In this document: one piece after another, positions 43,197 through 50,631 of the stretch
How the letters are laid out: every line of letters begins with the position of its first letter
Position numbering within the stretch: position 1 is the stretch's first letter
NCBI RefSeq assembly: GCF_004342005.1
Contig: NZ_SMBX01000001.1
Span: forward strand, 496,001 to 560,000
Direction: 5' to 3'
Origin: Paracandidimonas soli
GTDB taxonomy: Bacteria; Pseudomonadota; Gammaproteobacteria; Burkholderiales; Burkholderiaceae_B
DNA length: 64,000 nt
Program-made: the position numbers and the translations under genes
Notes under the pieces: generated by a model
What the model saw: only the letters and a program-made list of their open reading frames with translations
What the model was told of the DNA's origin: nothing
The model's database searches: none

Positions 43197-43991
43197 TTAC
43201 ATACGGAAATTCTTGCCCAGGTACACCTGGCGCACGGCCTCGTTGTCGATGATTTCCGAGGGTTTGCCGTTGGTCAGCACGGTGCCTTCGCTGATGATGT
43301 AGGCGCGGTCGCAGATGCCCAGGGTCTCGCGCACGTTGTGGTCGGTGATCAGCACGCCGATGCCGCGGCTTTTCAAAAATTGCACGATACGCTGGATTTC
43401 GATGACGGCGATGGGGTCGATGCCGGCAAACGGCTCGTCCAGCAGGATGAAGCGCGGCTGCGTGGCCAGGGCGCGGGCGATCTCGACGCGGCGGCGCTCG
43501 CCGCCCGACAGCGAGACCGCCATGTTGCGCCGGATGTGTCCGATCTGCAGTTCGTCGATCAGGGATTCCAGCAGTTCGCCGATCCGTGCGCGGCCCATGG
43601 GCGAGCCATCGGGGTTGCGCTGCAGTTCGAGCACGGCCTGGATGTTCTGCTCGACGGTCAGGCGGCGGAATACGGAAGCGTCCTGCGGCAGGTAGGATAG
43701 CCCCAGCTGCGCGCGCTTGTGCATGGGCAGGGTGGTGATGGGCGTCCCGTTGATCTCGATGCGGCCCGCATCGGTAGGCACGATGCCCACGATCATGTAG
43801 AAACTGGTGGTTTTCCCGGCGCCGTTGGGGCCGAGCAGGCCTACGACCTCGCCGCCCGCCACGGACAGCGAGACATCGCGCACGACGGTGCGCTTGCCAT
43901 AGGTCTTGCGCAGGCCGGTGGCCTGCAGGATGCCATGGTCGGCGGTCGGCGATGCTGTTTCTGGCGACGGATTGATTGCTGTGTCGGGCAT
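43197..43991 (-). CDS. lptB: LPS export ABC transporter ATP-binding protein
   Basis: 264 residues; ATPase of the LptB2FG complex that pulls LPS from the inner membrane. Walker A is GLLGPNGAGKTTSFYMIVG, the signature SLSGGERRRVEIARAL and Walker B FILLDEPFAGIDPIAV, with a switch His in GVLITDHNVRETL. The N-terminal tail before ATGLRKTYGKRTVV is about 20 residues longer than in E. coli. The ATG at 43991 is 17 bases after the lptA stop; an ATG at 44033 would overlap lptA. Part of the kdsD-kdsC-lptC-lptA-lptB operon. Confidence 0.95.
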   Translation of the reverse strand: MPDTAINPSPETASPTADHGILQATGLRKTYGKRTVVRDVSLSVAGGEVVGLLGPNGAGKTTSFYMIVGIVPTDAGRIEINGTPITTLPMHKRAQLGLSYLPQDASVFRRLTVEQNIQAVLELQRNPDGSPMGRARIGELLESLIDELQIGHIRRNMAVSLSGGERRRVEIARALATQPRFILLDEPFAGIDPIAVIEIQRIVQFLKSRGIGVLITDHNVRETLGICDRAYIISEGTVLTNGKPSEIIDNEAVRQVYLGKNFRM

Positions 43992-44008
43992 TGTCTGTGT
44001 TTCTGTGG

Positions 44009-44599
44009 TCAGCGGGAAGAGGCCTTGCGGCATTGCTCGATGGCGGCGTCGATCTTCGCCCTGGGCTGGGCGACCGAACGCACCCTGCCTCCCGCCGCGG
44101 CGGATTCCTTGCCGCCGTAGGCTTCGTAGGTATCGCTCTTCTGCTTGTAGATGACGCGCGCACCGCTGATGGTGTCGAACGGCTTGCCGCAGATGAAGCG
44201 CGTGACGGTCGCCTGGCCGATCATTTCGATGGTCTCGTCCTTGCCGTTGTATTCACCCCGGCGTCCCTTGGCCTCGATGACCTCGAATCGCTCCGGATCC
44301 TCCTGGCGGACATGGACCAGCTTGTTGCCGCCGACGGTGGCCGTGCCGTACTGGAAACCCTGCGCATCTTCGCGCACGACGAGCTTGTCGGAGTGCAGCG
44401 TCATGGCGCCGCGCGTCATGATGACATTGCCCGTGAAGGTGCTGACCTTGGCGGAGTCATCGTAGTTCAGGCTGTCGGACAGGATCAGGGTGTCGGGTTC
44501 TTCTTGCTGTGCCGTCTGTGCGGATGCGGGGCCGCCTGCCGCGGCAAGCAGGGCCGCGCAGGCGGCAAGCAGGGAAAAGACGGTGGCGTGTTTTTTCAT
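44009..44599 (-). CDS. lptA: LPS transport periplasmic protein LptA
   Basis: 196 residues; forms the periplasmic bridge for LPS. A Sec signal peptide is seen (MKKHATVFSLLAACAALLAAAGGPASA). The OstA-type beta-jellyroll is represented by LNYDDSAKVSTFTGNVIMTRGAMTLHSDKLVV and DPERFEVIEAKGRRGEYNGKDETIEMIGQATV. It overlaps the lptC stop by four bases, so translation is coupled. The C-terminal tail is basic and longer than in E. coli. Confidence 0.94.
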   Translation of the reverse strand: MKKHATVFSLLAACAALLAAAGGPASAQTAQQEEPDTLILSDSLNYDDSAKVSTFTGNVIMTRGAMTLHSDKLVVREDAQGFQYGTATVGGNKLVHVRQEDPERFEVIEAKGRRGEYNGKDETIEMIGQATVTRFICGKPFDTISGARVIYKQKSDTYEAYGGKESAAAGGRVRSVAQPRAKIDAAIEQCRKASSR

Positions 44600-45219
44600 T
44601 GGGCTTTGTCCGCGTCGGCGGAATTGTTGTTGGATGGTGCGCGCCGGTCGCGCCCGGAAATCTTGACGTCGCTGGCGGAGTGTACTTGCAACTGGCGGGT
44701 CTTGTTATCGTAGCGCATTCCATTGCCTTTCATGACCGAGTTGCCGTGCAGCACGACGGCGGGCTCGTCGGTCAGGACGACGTCTTCGTCGGTCAGCAGC
44801 GTCAGGGTTTCGCTGGTGACCTCCAGCGGCATGCGCTCCTCGTCGCCCTGGCGGTTGACGCGCGCGTTGCCGCGCATGACGATGCGGGCGCCGTCCTGGT
44901 CCATGACAGCCATGTCGGCGGTGCCTGTCGTGACCGGGGCACCGTCCTGCTGGCCGGCTGCGCGCGGCTGCGTGATCTCGTAGGAGTCGTCGTCGGGATA
45001 GTGCACCATGTAGTCGCCTTCCAGGCGGTTGATGGCGCGGCCGTTGGGGTCGGAGCGCAGCATGACGAATTCGCGCGCCCACGAGTCGGGCTCATGCGTG
45101 ACGCGGCGTGGCGGATCCTGCAGGATCGAGCGATGAGTGTAGTCGGCCGCCCACCAGGTGCCCGCCACCAGCAACAGCAGCAGGACGAGGGCGATGAGTC
45201 CGGGAAGTCGATCTCGCAT
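44596..45219 (-). CDS. lptC: LPS export protein LptC
   Basis: 207 residues; inner-membrane anchored protein passing LPS from LptFG to LptA. A single N-terminal membrane helix (LPGLIALVLLLLLVAGTWWAA) precedes a periplasmic jellyroll (MLRSDPNGRAINRLEGDYMVHYPDDDSYEI and LLTDEDVVLTDEPAVVLHGNSVMKGNGMRYD). The ATG at 45219 gives this topology; the open frame continues 45 codons upstream inside kdsC. It begins five bases after the kdsC stop. Confidence 0.93.
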   Translation of the reverse strand: MRDRLPGLIALVLLLLLVAGTWWAADYTHRSILQDPPRRVTHEPDSWAREFVMLRSDPNGRAINRLEGDYMVHYPDDDSYEITQPRAAGQQDGAPVTTGTADMAVMDQDGARIVMRGNARVNRQGDEERMPLEVTSETLTLLTDEDVVLTDEPAVVLHGNSVMKGNGMRYDNKTRQLQVHSASDVKISGRDRRAPSNNNSADADKAQ

Positions 45220-45224
45220 GGGCT

Positions 45225-45827
45225 TTACTGGATCGCCCCGGTCAGCCGGCTGACGCCAGCGTTCAGGCAGGCGCCGAGCTTGCCCTGGGCGGCCAGCAGC
45301 AGGTCGCAGCACTCGCGCGCGGCACCGCCGCCGCCGGGCGCCGTGGAGACCCAATGGGCGATATGCGCGACATAGCTGGGGGCCCCGGGCACGCTCGCGG
45401 CAAAGCCGACGCGCTGCATGGCCTGCATGTCGATGATGTCGTCGCCCATGAAGCCGATCTGGTCGAGCTCCAGGTTTTCCGCCTGGGCCAGTTCGGAGAG
45501 CACGGCCGCCTTGTCGCGGGCGTTCTGGTAGACCAGGGAAATGCCCAGTTCCGCGGCGCGGCGGGGAACGATGACTCCCTGGCGGCCGGTGACCAGGGCC
45601 ACGGCGATGCCGTTTTCACGCAGCAGCCGCAGGCCGTGTCCGTCGAGCACATGGAACGACTTCACGGCCTCGCCCTGCTCGGAATACCAGAGGCGGCCGT
45701 CGGTCAGCACGCCGTCGACGTCGAAGGCCATCAGGCGGACGCGCCGAGCGCGTTCGATCGCGGCCGGGTTGGTCCGGGCGAGAATCAGGGCTTCGGCGGG
45801 GTGGGGAATCAGATTGGCGGCGTTCAT
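45225..45827 (-). CDS. kdsC: Kdo 8-phosphate phosphatase
   Basis: 200 residues, HAD superfamily; removes phosphate from Kdo 8-phosphate. The catalytic motif I is LMAFDVDGVLTDGRLWYSEQGE, motif II ALVTGR, and motif III/IV KAAVLSELAQ with GFMGDDIIDM. The enzyme is a homotetramer in E. coli. It lies between kdsD and lptC on the minus strand, 19 bases after the kdsD stop. Confidence 0.96.
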   Translation of the reverse strand: MNAANLIPHPAEALILARTNPAAIERARRVRLMAFDVDGVLTDGRLWYSEQGEAVKSFHVLDGHGLRLLRENGIAVALVTGRQGVIVPRRAAELGISLVYQNARDKAAVLSELAQAENLELDQIGFMGDDIIDMQAMQRVGFAASVPGAPSYVAHIAHWVSTAPGGGGAARECCDLLLAAQGKLGACLNAGVSRLTGAIQ

Positions 45828-45846
45828 GCGTTGTATATGTCTCTGT

Positions 45847-46836
45847 CTATATGACTTTCGCGGCCAGCAGGTCGTGCATGTGCAGGGCGCCTGTCAGCAG
45901 GCCCGACTCGTCGACGACCAGGAGCTGGTTCAGTTTATGGGTGTCCATCAGGGCTGCGGCCTCGACGGCCAGCGCGTCGGCAGCGATCGTGCGCGGATTG
46001 GGCGTCATGCCGGTGGCGACGTCCAGGAAGCGGATGTCGCCCTCGCGCAGGATCAGCCGGCGCAGGTCGCCGTCCGTGAAGATGCCGACCGGGCGCTTGT
46101 CCGGCGTGACGACGATTGTCATGCCCATGCCCTTGGACGACATCTGCGCCAGGGCTTCCGGAATCGGCATGTCCGCGTGCACGAGCGGCAGGGCGTCGCC
46201 CTGGCGCATAACGTCGCGCACCAGCGTCAGCAGGCGCCTGCCAAGCGCGCCGCCGGGGTGCGAGCGCGCGAAATCGTCGGAATTGAAGCGGCGGGCTTCC
46301 AGGCAGGCCACGGCCAGGGCGTCGCCCAGCACCAGCGTGGCCGTCGTGCTGGCCGTGGGCGCCAGGTTCAGCGGGCAGGCTTCTCGTTCGACGGCGCAAT
46401 CCAGATGCAGGTCGGCGTTGCGCGCCAGGTCGGACTCGGGATTGCCTGTCATGGCGATGAGGCTTGCTCCCATCCGCTTGACCACGCCGAGCACGGTCAG
46501 CAACTCGGGCGCCGAGCCGGAGTACGAGATGGCGATGACGATGTCCTGCGGCGTGATCATGCCCAGGTCGCCGTGGATGGCCTCCGCCCCGTGCATGAAG
46601 AAGGCCGGTGTTCCCGTGGAGGACAGGGTAGCCGCTATTTTGCGCGCGATATGTCCGGACTTGCCGAGGCCGGACACGATGACCCTGCCCTTGCAGGCCA
46701 GCAAGCGATCGACCGCCAGGGCGAAAGGCTCGCCGAGGCGTTCCTGCAGCGCCTGCAAGGCGGCGATTTCCGTCGTGAATGTGCGTCGCGCAGAGGCCAG
46801 GGCCTCGGCGTACGGCAGTCGTGGCTGATCGTTCAT
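45847..46836 (-). CDS. kdsD: Arabinose-5-phosphate isomerase
   Basis: 329 residues; converts ribulose 5-phosphate to arabinose 5-phosphate, the Kdo precursor. The N-terminal SIS domain has GRVIVSGLGKSGHIARKIAATLSSTGTPAFFMHGAEAIHGDLG, and two CBS domains occupy the C-terminal third (DALPLVHADMPIPEALAQMSSKGMGMTIVV and GIFTDGDLRRLI). It is the first gene of the Kdo/LPS-transport operon; its 5' region is shared with the divergent GbsR-like gene. Confidence 0.96.
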   Translation of the reverse strand: MNDQPRLPYAEALASARRTFTTEIAALQALQERLGEPFALAVDRLLACKGRVIVSGLGKSGHIARKIAATLSSTGTPAFFMHGAEAIHGDLGMITPQDIVIAISYSGSAPELLTVLGVVKRMGASLIAMTGNPESDLARNADLHLDCAVEREACPLNLAPTASTTATLVLGDALAVACLEARRFNSDDFARSHPGGALGRRLLTLVRDVMRQGDALPLVHADMPIPEALAQMSSKGMGMTIVVTPDKRPVGIFTDGDLRRLILREGDIRFLDVATGMTPNPRTIAADALAVEAAALMDTHKLNQLLVVDESGLLTGALHMHDLLAAKVI

Positions 46837-47047
46837 GGACTGATTTTAATCATTATGCGCGGCAAGCGTGGGCGGCGGATCGATCGGCCCGGAACGCCAT
46901 GGCCGGGGAGGCGCGTTTTCGACGGGACCATGCGCGGCGCCGACCGGCCGCGTATCCCGGATTCAGTTTGTATTGAGTGTTTCTTTTCAAGAAAAATCTT
47001 TCCTGTCAATGGATTTTGACGTATATTCTTGATTTATCGCAATTACA

Positions 47048-47064
47048 GTAATTTCTGAAATTAC
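47048..47064. promoter_or_regulatory. Perfect palindrome just before the GbsR-like gene
   Basis: GTAATTT-CTG-AAATTAC, a 7-3-7 perfect dyad ending seven bases before the start codon. It is ideally placed for autorepression by the GbsR-like protein. A half-matching FNR-like sequence (TTGAT-TTAT-CGCAA) lies at 47029-47042. Confidence 0.6.
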
Positions 47065-47071
47065 GGAAATC

Positions 47072-47611
47072 ATGGAACTTGGGCAGCAGGCAGAGAAATT
47101 CGTCCTTCATTTCGGGGAAATGGGAGGGCGCTGGGGGGTCAACCGGACGGTCGGACAGATCTATGCGCTGTTGTTTCTTTCGCCCAAGGCGCTGAATGCG
47201 GACGAAATTTCGCAGACGCTGGGATTTTCCCGCTCCAATGTCAGCATGGGCATCAAGGAGCTGCAGTCCTGGCGGCTGGTCAATATGGTGCACAAGGTGG
47301 GCGACCGGCGCGAATACTTCCAGTCGCTCGACGATGTCTGGGATATCTTCCGCGTGCTGGTCGAGGAAAAGCGCAAGCGCGAAATCGATCCGACGATGAC
47401 GCTGCTGCGCAACACGCTGCTGGAAGAACCCGCGACGGAAGACGAGGTCTACGGCCAGCAGCGCATCCGGGAAATGCTCGAACTCGTCGAGATGGCGACG
47501 GTGTGGTTCGACGAAGTGCGCAAGCTGCCTCCCGAAACGCTGCAGGGTCTGATGCGCCTGGGCGGAAAGGTTCAAAAATTGCTCGGTCTCGCACACAAGC
47601 TGCGGGGATGA
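47072..47611 (+). CDS. GbsR/MarR-family regulator upstream of cydAB
   Basis: 179 residues. The winged HTH is VNRTVGQIYALLFLSPKALNADEISQTLGFSRSNVSMGIKELQSWRLV with the wing VHKVGDRREYF, characteristic of the GbsR subgroup of MarR proteins. A C-terminal helical dimer domain follows. It lies directly upstream of cydA on the same strand, so control of cytochrome bd is the likely job. Its stop codon TGA is the first three bases of repeat copy A (47609). A palindrome sits directly before its start. Confidence 0.88.
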   Translation: MELGQQAEKFVLHFGEMGGRWGVNRTVGQIYALLFLSPKALNADEISQTLGFSRSNVSMGIKELQSWRLVNMVHKVGDRREYFQSLDDVWDIFRVLVEEKRKREIDPTMTLLRNTLLEEPATEDEVYGQQRIREMLELVEMATVWFDEVRKLPPETLQGLMRLGGKVQKLLGLAHKLRG

Positions 47612-47730
47612 GCCCGGACACAGGACAGTCCCTGCGGACTGTGCTGTGCCTGGCGAATCCGAGCGGCATGCAGGCCGCGAGGTGGACCGCGAAGCGGACG
47701 TGAGCCTGCGCAGCGTGGGGGCATTTTTTT
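47609..47730 (+). repeat. Structured intergenic repeat, copy A
   Basis: Order: TGAGCCCGGACA; a stem-loop at 47619-47648 (13 positions, one G-G mismatch, loop CTGC); the conserved core at 47647-47686, which starts TGCCTGGCGAATCCG and contains GCGGC-ATGCAG-GCCGC, itself able to fold; CGCGAAGC; and finally GCGCAGCGTGGGGGCATTTTTTT. The same order, inverted, is found at 58011-58098, and a shortened form at 60768-60855. It lies between the GbsR-like gene and cydA. Confidence 0.88.
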
Positions 47731-47759
47731 GAGTTTTTTTGATTTGAGTGAGTCATGCC

Positions 47760-49331
47760 ATGTTTGACTTGAATGTCGTCGACCTGTCGCGCCTGCAATT
47801 CGCAGCCACCGTGATGTTTCATTTCCTGTTCGTGCCGATCACGCTGGGACTGTCGTTCCTGCTGGCCATCATGGAAAGCGTGTACGTGATGACCGGGCGC
47901 GAGATATGGCGGCGCATGACCAAGTTCTGGGGCGTGCTGTTCGGCATCAATTTCGCCCTGGGCGTGGCGACGGGGATCGTCATGGAATTCCAGTTCGGCA
48001 TGAACTGGGCTTATTACAGCCATTACGTAGGGGATATCTTCGGCGCGCCGCTGGCGCTGGAAGGCCTGATGGCGTTCTTCCTGGAGGCGACCTTCGTCGG
48101 CCTGTTCTTCTTCGGCTGGGACCGCCTGTCCAAGGTGGGGCACCTGGTCGTCACCTGGCTGGTGGCGCTGGGTACCAACTTCTCCGCGCTGTGGATCCTG
48201 ATCGCCAACGGCTGGATGCAGAATCCGGTCGGCGCCGTCTTCAATCCGCATACCATGCGCATGGAAATGACGGATTTCTTCGAGGTCATCTTCAACCCCG
48301 TGGCGCAGGCCAAGTTCGTGCATACGGTCAGCGCCGGCTATGTCATGGGAGCGGCGTTCGTCATGGGGATCAGCGCATGGTATCTGCTGCGCGGCAGGCA
48401 TCTCGATCTTGCCAAGCGCTCCATGGCGGTGGCCGCCAGCTTCGGGCTGGCTGGCGCGCTGTCCGCTGTGGTGCTGGGCGATGAAAGCGGCTACCTGACG
48501 ACCGAGCACCAGAAGATGAAGATCGCCGCAATGGAAGCCATGTGGGAAACCGAGCCCGCGCCCGCCGGCTTCAATCTGCTGGCCTGGCCGGATCAGGAGG
48601 CGCAGAAGAACAGTTTCAGCATCCATATTCCCTATGTCATGGGCATTATCGGCACCCGCTCGCTGTCCACGCCGATGGAGGGCATCAAGGACCTGATCGC
48701 CAGCGCCGAAGGGCGCATCCGCAACGGCGTCATCGCCTACGAGGCCATGAAGAAAGTCCGTGCCGATCCGGATGACGCGCAGGCCCGCAGCGTATTCGAT
48801 GCGCATTGGCGCGACATGGGCTATGCGTTGCTTCTCAAGCAATACGTCAGCGACCCCGTGCAGGCGACGCCCGAGCAGATTGCACAGGCCGCCAAGGATA
48901 CCGTGCCCGGCGTCGCGCCGCTGTTCGTGGCGTTCCGCCTGATGGTCGCGCTGGGCTTCTATTTCATCCTGTTCTTCGCCGTGGCATTCTGGCTGGTGAC
49001 TCGCGGCAAGCTGGAAAGTTCGCCGCGCTTTCTCAAGCTGGCCGTGTTCACGCTGCCGTTGCCGTGGATCGCCATCGAAAGCGGCTGGTTCGTGGCGGAA
49101 TATGGCCGTCAGCCCTGGGTGATCGAAGGTGTGCTGCCTACCTACTATGCCGCATCGGGCCTGAGCATCACCGATCTGGTGATCAGCCTGGGCATTTTCC
49201 TTGTGCTTTACAGCGTGCTGGCGGTGGTGGGGGTGAAGGTCATGCTCAAGGCCATCCGCAAGGGGCCGGATCCGGCGCCGCGCCCGTCGCCCGAAGCAAG
49301 GGTGCAAGCCCTGGATACCGCTGCCGCATAA
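47760..49331 (+). CDS. cydA: Cytochrome bd ubiquinol oxidase subunit I
   Basis: 523 residues, the long-Q-loop (E. coli) type. It oxidises quinol and reduces oxygen at high affinity in the inner membrane. Haem and quinol features are LQFAATVMFHFLFVPITLG (His near residue 20), VGDIFGAPLALEGLMAFFLEATFVGLFFFGWDR, KFVHTVSAGYVMG (His near residue 186), FRLMVALG (Met ligand) and ESGWFVAEYGRQPWVIEGVLPT. The ATG at 47760 gives the usual N-terminus; a GTG at 47748 in the same frame is possible. Followed closely by cydB. Confidence 0.96.
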   Translation: MFDLNVVDLSRLQFAATVMFHFLFVPITLGLSFLLAIMESVYVMTGREIWRRMTKFWGVLFGINFALGVATGIVMEFQFGMNWAYYSHYVGDIFGAPLALEGLMAFFLEATFVGLFFFGWDRLSKVGHLVVTWLVALGTNFSALWILIANGWMQNPVGAVFNPHTMRMEMTDFFEVIFNPVAQAKFVHTVSAGYVMGAAFVMGISAWYLLRGRHLDLAKRSMAVAASFGLAGALSAVVLGDESGYLTTEHQKMKIAAMEAMWETEPAPAGFNLLAWPDQEAQKNSFSIHIPYVMGIIGTRSLSTPMEGIKDLIASAEGRIRNGVIAYEAMKKVRADPDDAQARSVFDAHWRDMGYALLLKQYVSDPVQATPEQIAQAAKDTVPGVAPLFVAFRLMVALGFYFILFFAVAFWLVTRGKLESSPRFLKLAVFTLPLPWIAIESGWFVAEYGRQPWVIEGVLPTYYAASGLSITDLVISLGIFLVLYSVLAVVGVKVMLKAIRKGPDPAPRPSPEARVQALDTAAA

Positions 49332-49341
49332 GGGGGAAATC

Positions 49342-50496
49342 ATGGAATCCTACATTCTTCTCGACTATTCCACCCTGCGCGTGGTCTGGTGGGCGCTGCT
49401 GGGCTTTCTGCTGGTCGGGTTCGCCGTCATGGACGGATTCGACCTGGGCATTGCCAGTGCATTGCACCTGGTGGCGCGCACGGACGCGGAGCGGCGCGTT
49501 GTGATCAACGTGATGGCGCCCGTATGGGAAGGCAACCAGGTCTGGCTGATCACCGGGGGCGGTGCGATCTTCGCCGCATGGCCGCTGTTGTACGCCATGG
49601 CGTTTTCCGGCTTCTACCTGGCCATGATGCTGTTGCTGGTCGCCCTGATCCTGCGCCCCGTCGGCTTCAAGTACCGCAGCAAGATCGAGGATCCGGGCTG
49701 GCGCGCCTCCTGGGACGCGGTCCTGGCCGGATCCGGCATTGTGGCTGCGCTGGTGTTTGGCGTAGCGGTCGGCAATGTCATCCAGGGAGTTCCGTTCCGC
49801 TTCGATGCCGATACGCTGCGTCCGGTGTACGAGGGCGGCTTCTTCGGGCTGTTCACGCCGTTTCCGTTGCTGTGCGGGGTACTGTCCGTCATCCTGCTGG
49901 TCATGCATGGCTGCGTGTTCCTGCGCATGAAGACGGAAGGCGCGGTCTCCGCCCGGGCGAAATCTCTGGCGCAGCTGTGCGCGATCGCAGTGATCTTATT
50001 GTTTGCGGCCGCGGGCGTCTGGGTATTCCATGGCCTGGACGGCTATGCCATCGTCGGGGAGGCGGCGCGCTCCGCCGCCTCCAACCCCCTGGGCAAGGAA
50101 GTGGCGGTCGAGGCGGGCGCATGGGCGTGGAACTTCAATCAGTGGCCGGCCATGTGGCTGGCTCCCGCCCTTGGGCTGGGCGGCGCCTTGCTGGTGCTCG
50201 CGCTTGGGTTCGGGCCGTGGATGCGGCTGGCGTTCCTGGCTTCCGTCTGCAGCGTGGCGGGCGTGGTGCTGACCTTCGGCTTCGCCCTGTTCCCGTTCCT
50301 GCTGCCTTCGTCGCTGATGCCTGGCGCCAGCCTGACGATATGGGACGCATCCGCCAGCCACATGTCCCTGTGGGTCATGCTGATCGCGGTGCTCATCTTC
50401 ATGCCCGTCGTCATGATGTATACCGCCTGGGTCTATCGCGTCATGAGCGGCAGGGTGACCGAGCGCTCCGTGCGGGAGACGCCGAATGCCTATTGA
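49342..50496 (+). CDS. cydB: Cytochrome bd ubiquinol oxidase subunit II
   Basis: 384 residues with about nine membrane helices. Typical parts are LVGFAVMDGFDLGIASALHLV, VMAPVWEGNQVWLITGGGAIFAAWPLLYA, GFKYRSKIEDPGWRASWD and SLTIWDASASHMSLWVML near the C-terminus. It forms the heterodimeric core with CydA. The GGGGGAAATC before the ATG is a good ribosome-binding region. cydX begins 12 bases after its stop. Confidence 0.96.
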   Translation: MESYILLDYSTLRVVWWALLGFLLVGFAVMDGFDLGIASALHLVARTDAERRVVINVMAPVWEGNQVWLITGGGAIFAAWPLLYAMAFSGFYLAMMLLLVALILRPVGFKYRSKIEDPGWRASWDAVLAGSGIVAALVFGVAVGNVIQGVPFRFDADTLRPVYEGGFFGLFTPFPLLCGVLSVILLVMHGCVFLRMKTEGAVSARAKSLAQLCAIAVILLFAAAGVWVFHGLDGYAIVGEAARSAASNPLGKEVAVEAGAWAWNFNQWPAMWLAPALGLGGALLVLALGFGPWMRLAFLASVCSVAGVVLTFGFALFPFLLPSSLMPGASLTIWDASASHMSLWVMLIAVLIFMPVVMMYTAWVYRVMSGRVTERSVRETPNAY

Positions 50497-50508
50497 GAGG
50501 AGTCTCTG

Positions 50509-50631
50509 ATGTGGTACTTTTCCTGGATACTTGGCCTGGGCCTGGCATGCGCGTTCTCCATCCTGAACGCCATGTGGTTCGAATTGCGTGACGACGCGGA
50601 AGCCCGCGGCGCAGGCGACGCTGGCGGCTGA
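50509..50631 (+). CDS. cydX: Cytochrome bd small subunit CydX
   Basis: A 40-residue protein, MWYFSWILGLGLACAFSILN followed by AMWFELRDDAEARGAGDAGG, with one transmembrane helix. It matches CydX/CbdX (WYFxWILG at the N-terminus and a Glu after the helix), which stabilises the haem centres of cytochrome bd. AGAGGAG precedes the ATG. The stop overlaps the cydD start (TGATG). It falls below the length cutoff used by many gene finders. Confidence 0.95.
   Translation: MWYFSWILGLGLACAFSILNAMWFELRDDAEARGAGDAGG

Noticed and set aside
47029-47042. TTGAT-TTAT-CGCAA as an FNR box for the cyd region
   Set aside because: Only one half-site matches; the other half has two mismatches in five, too weak to claim.
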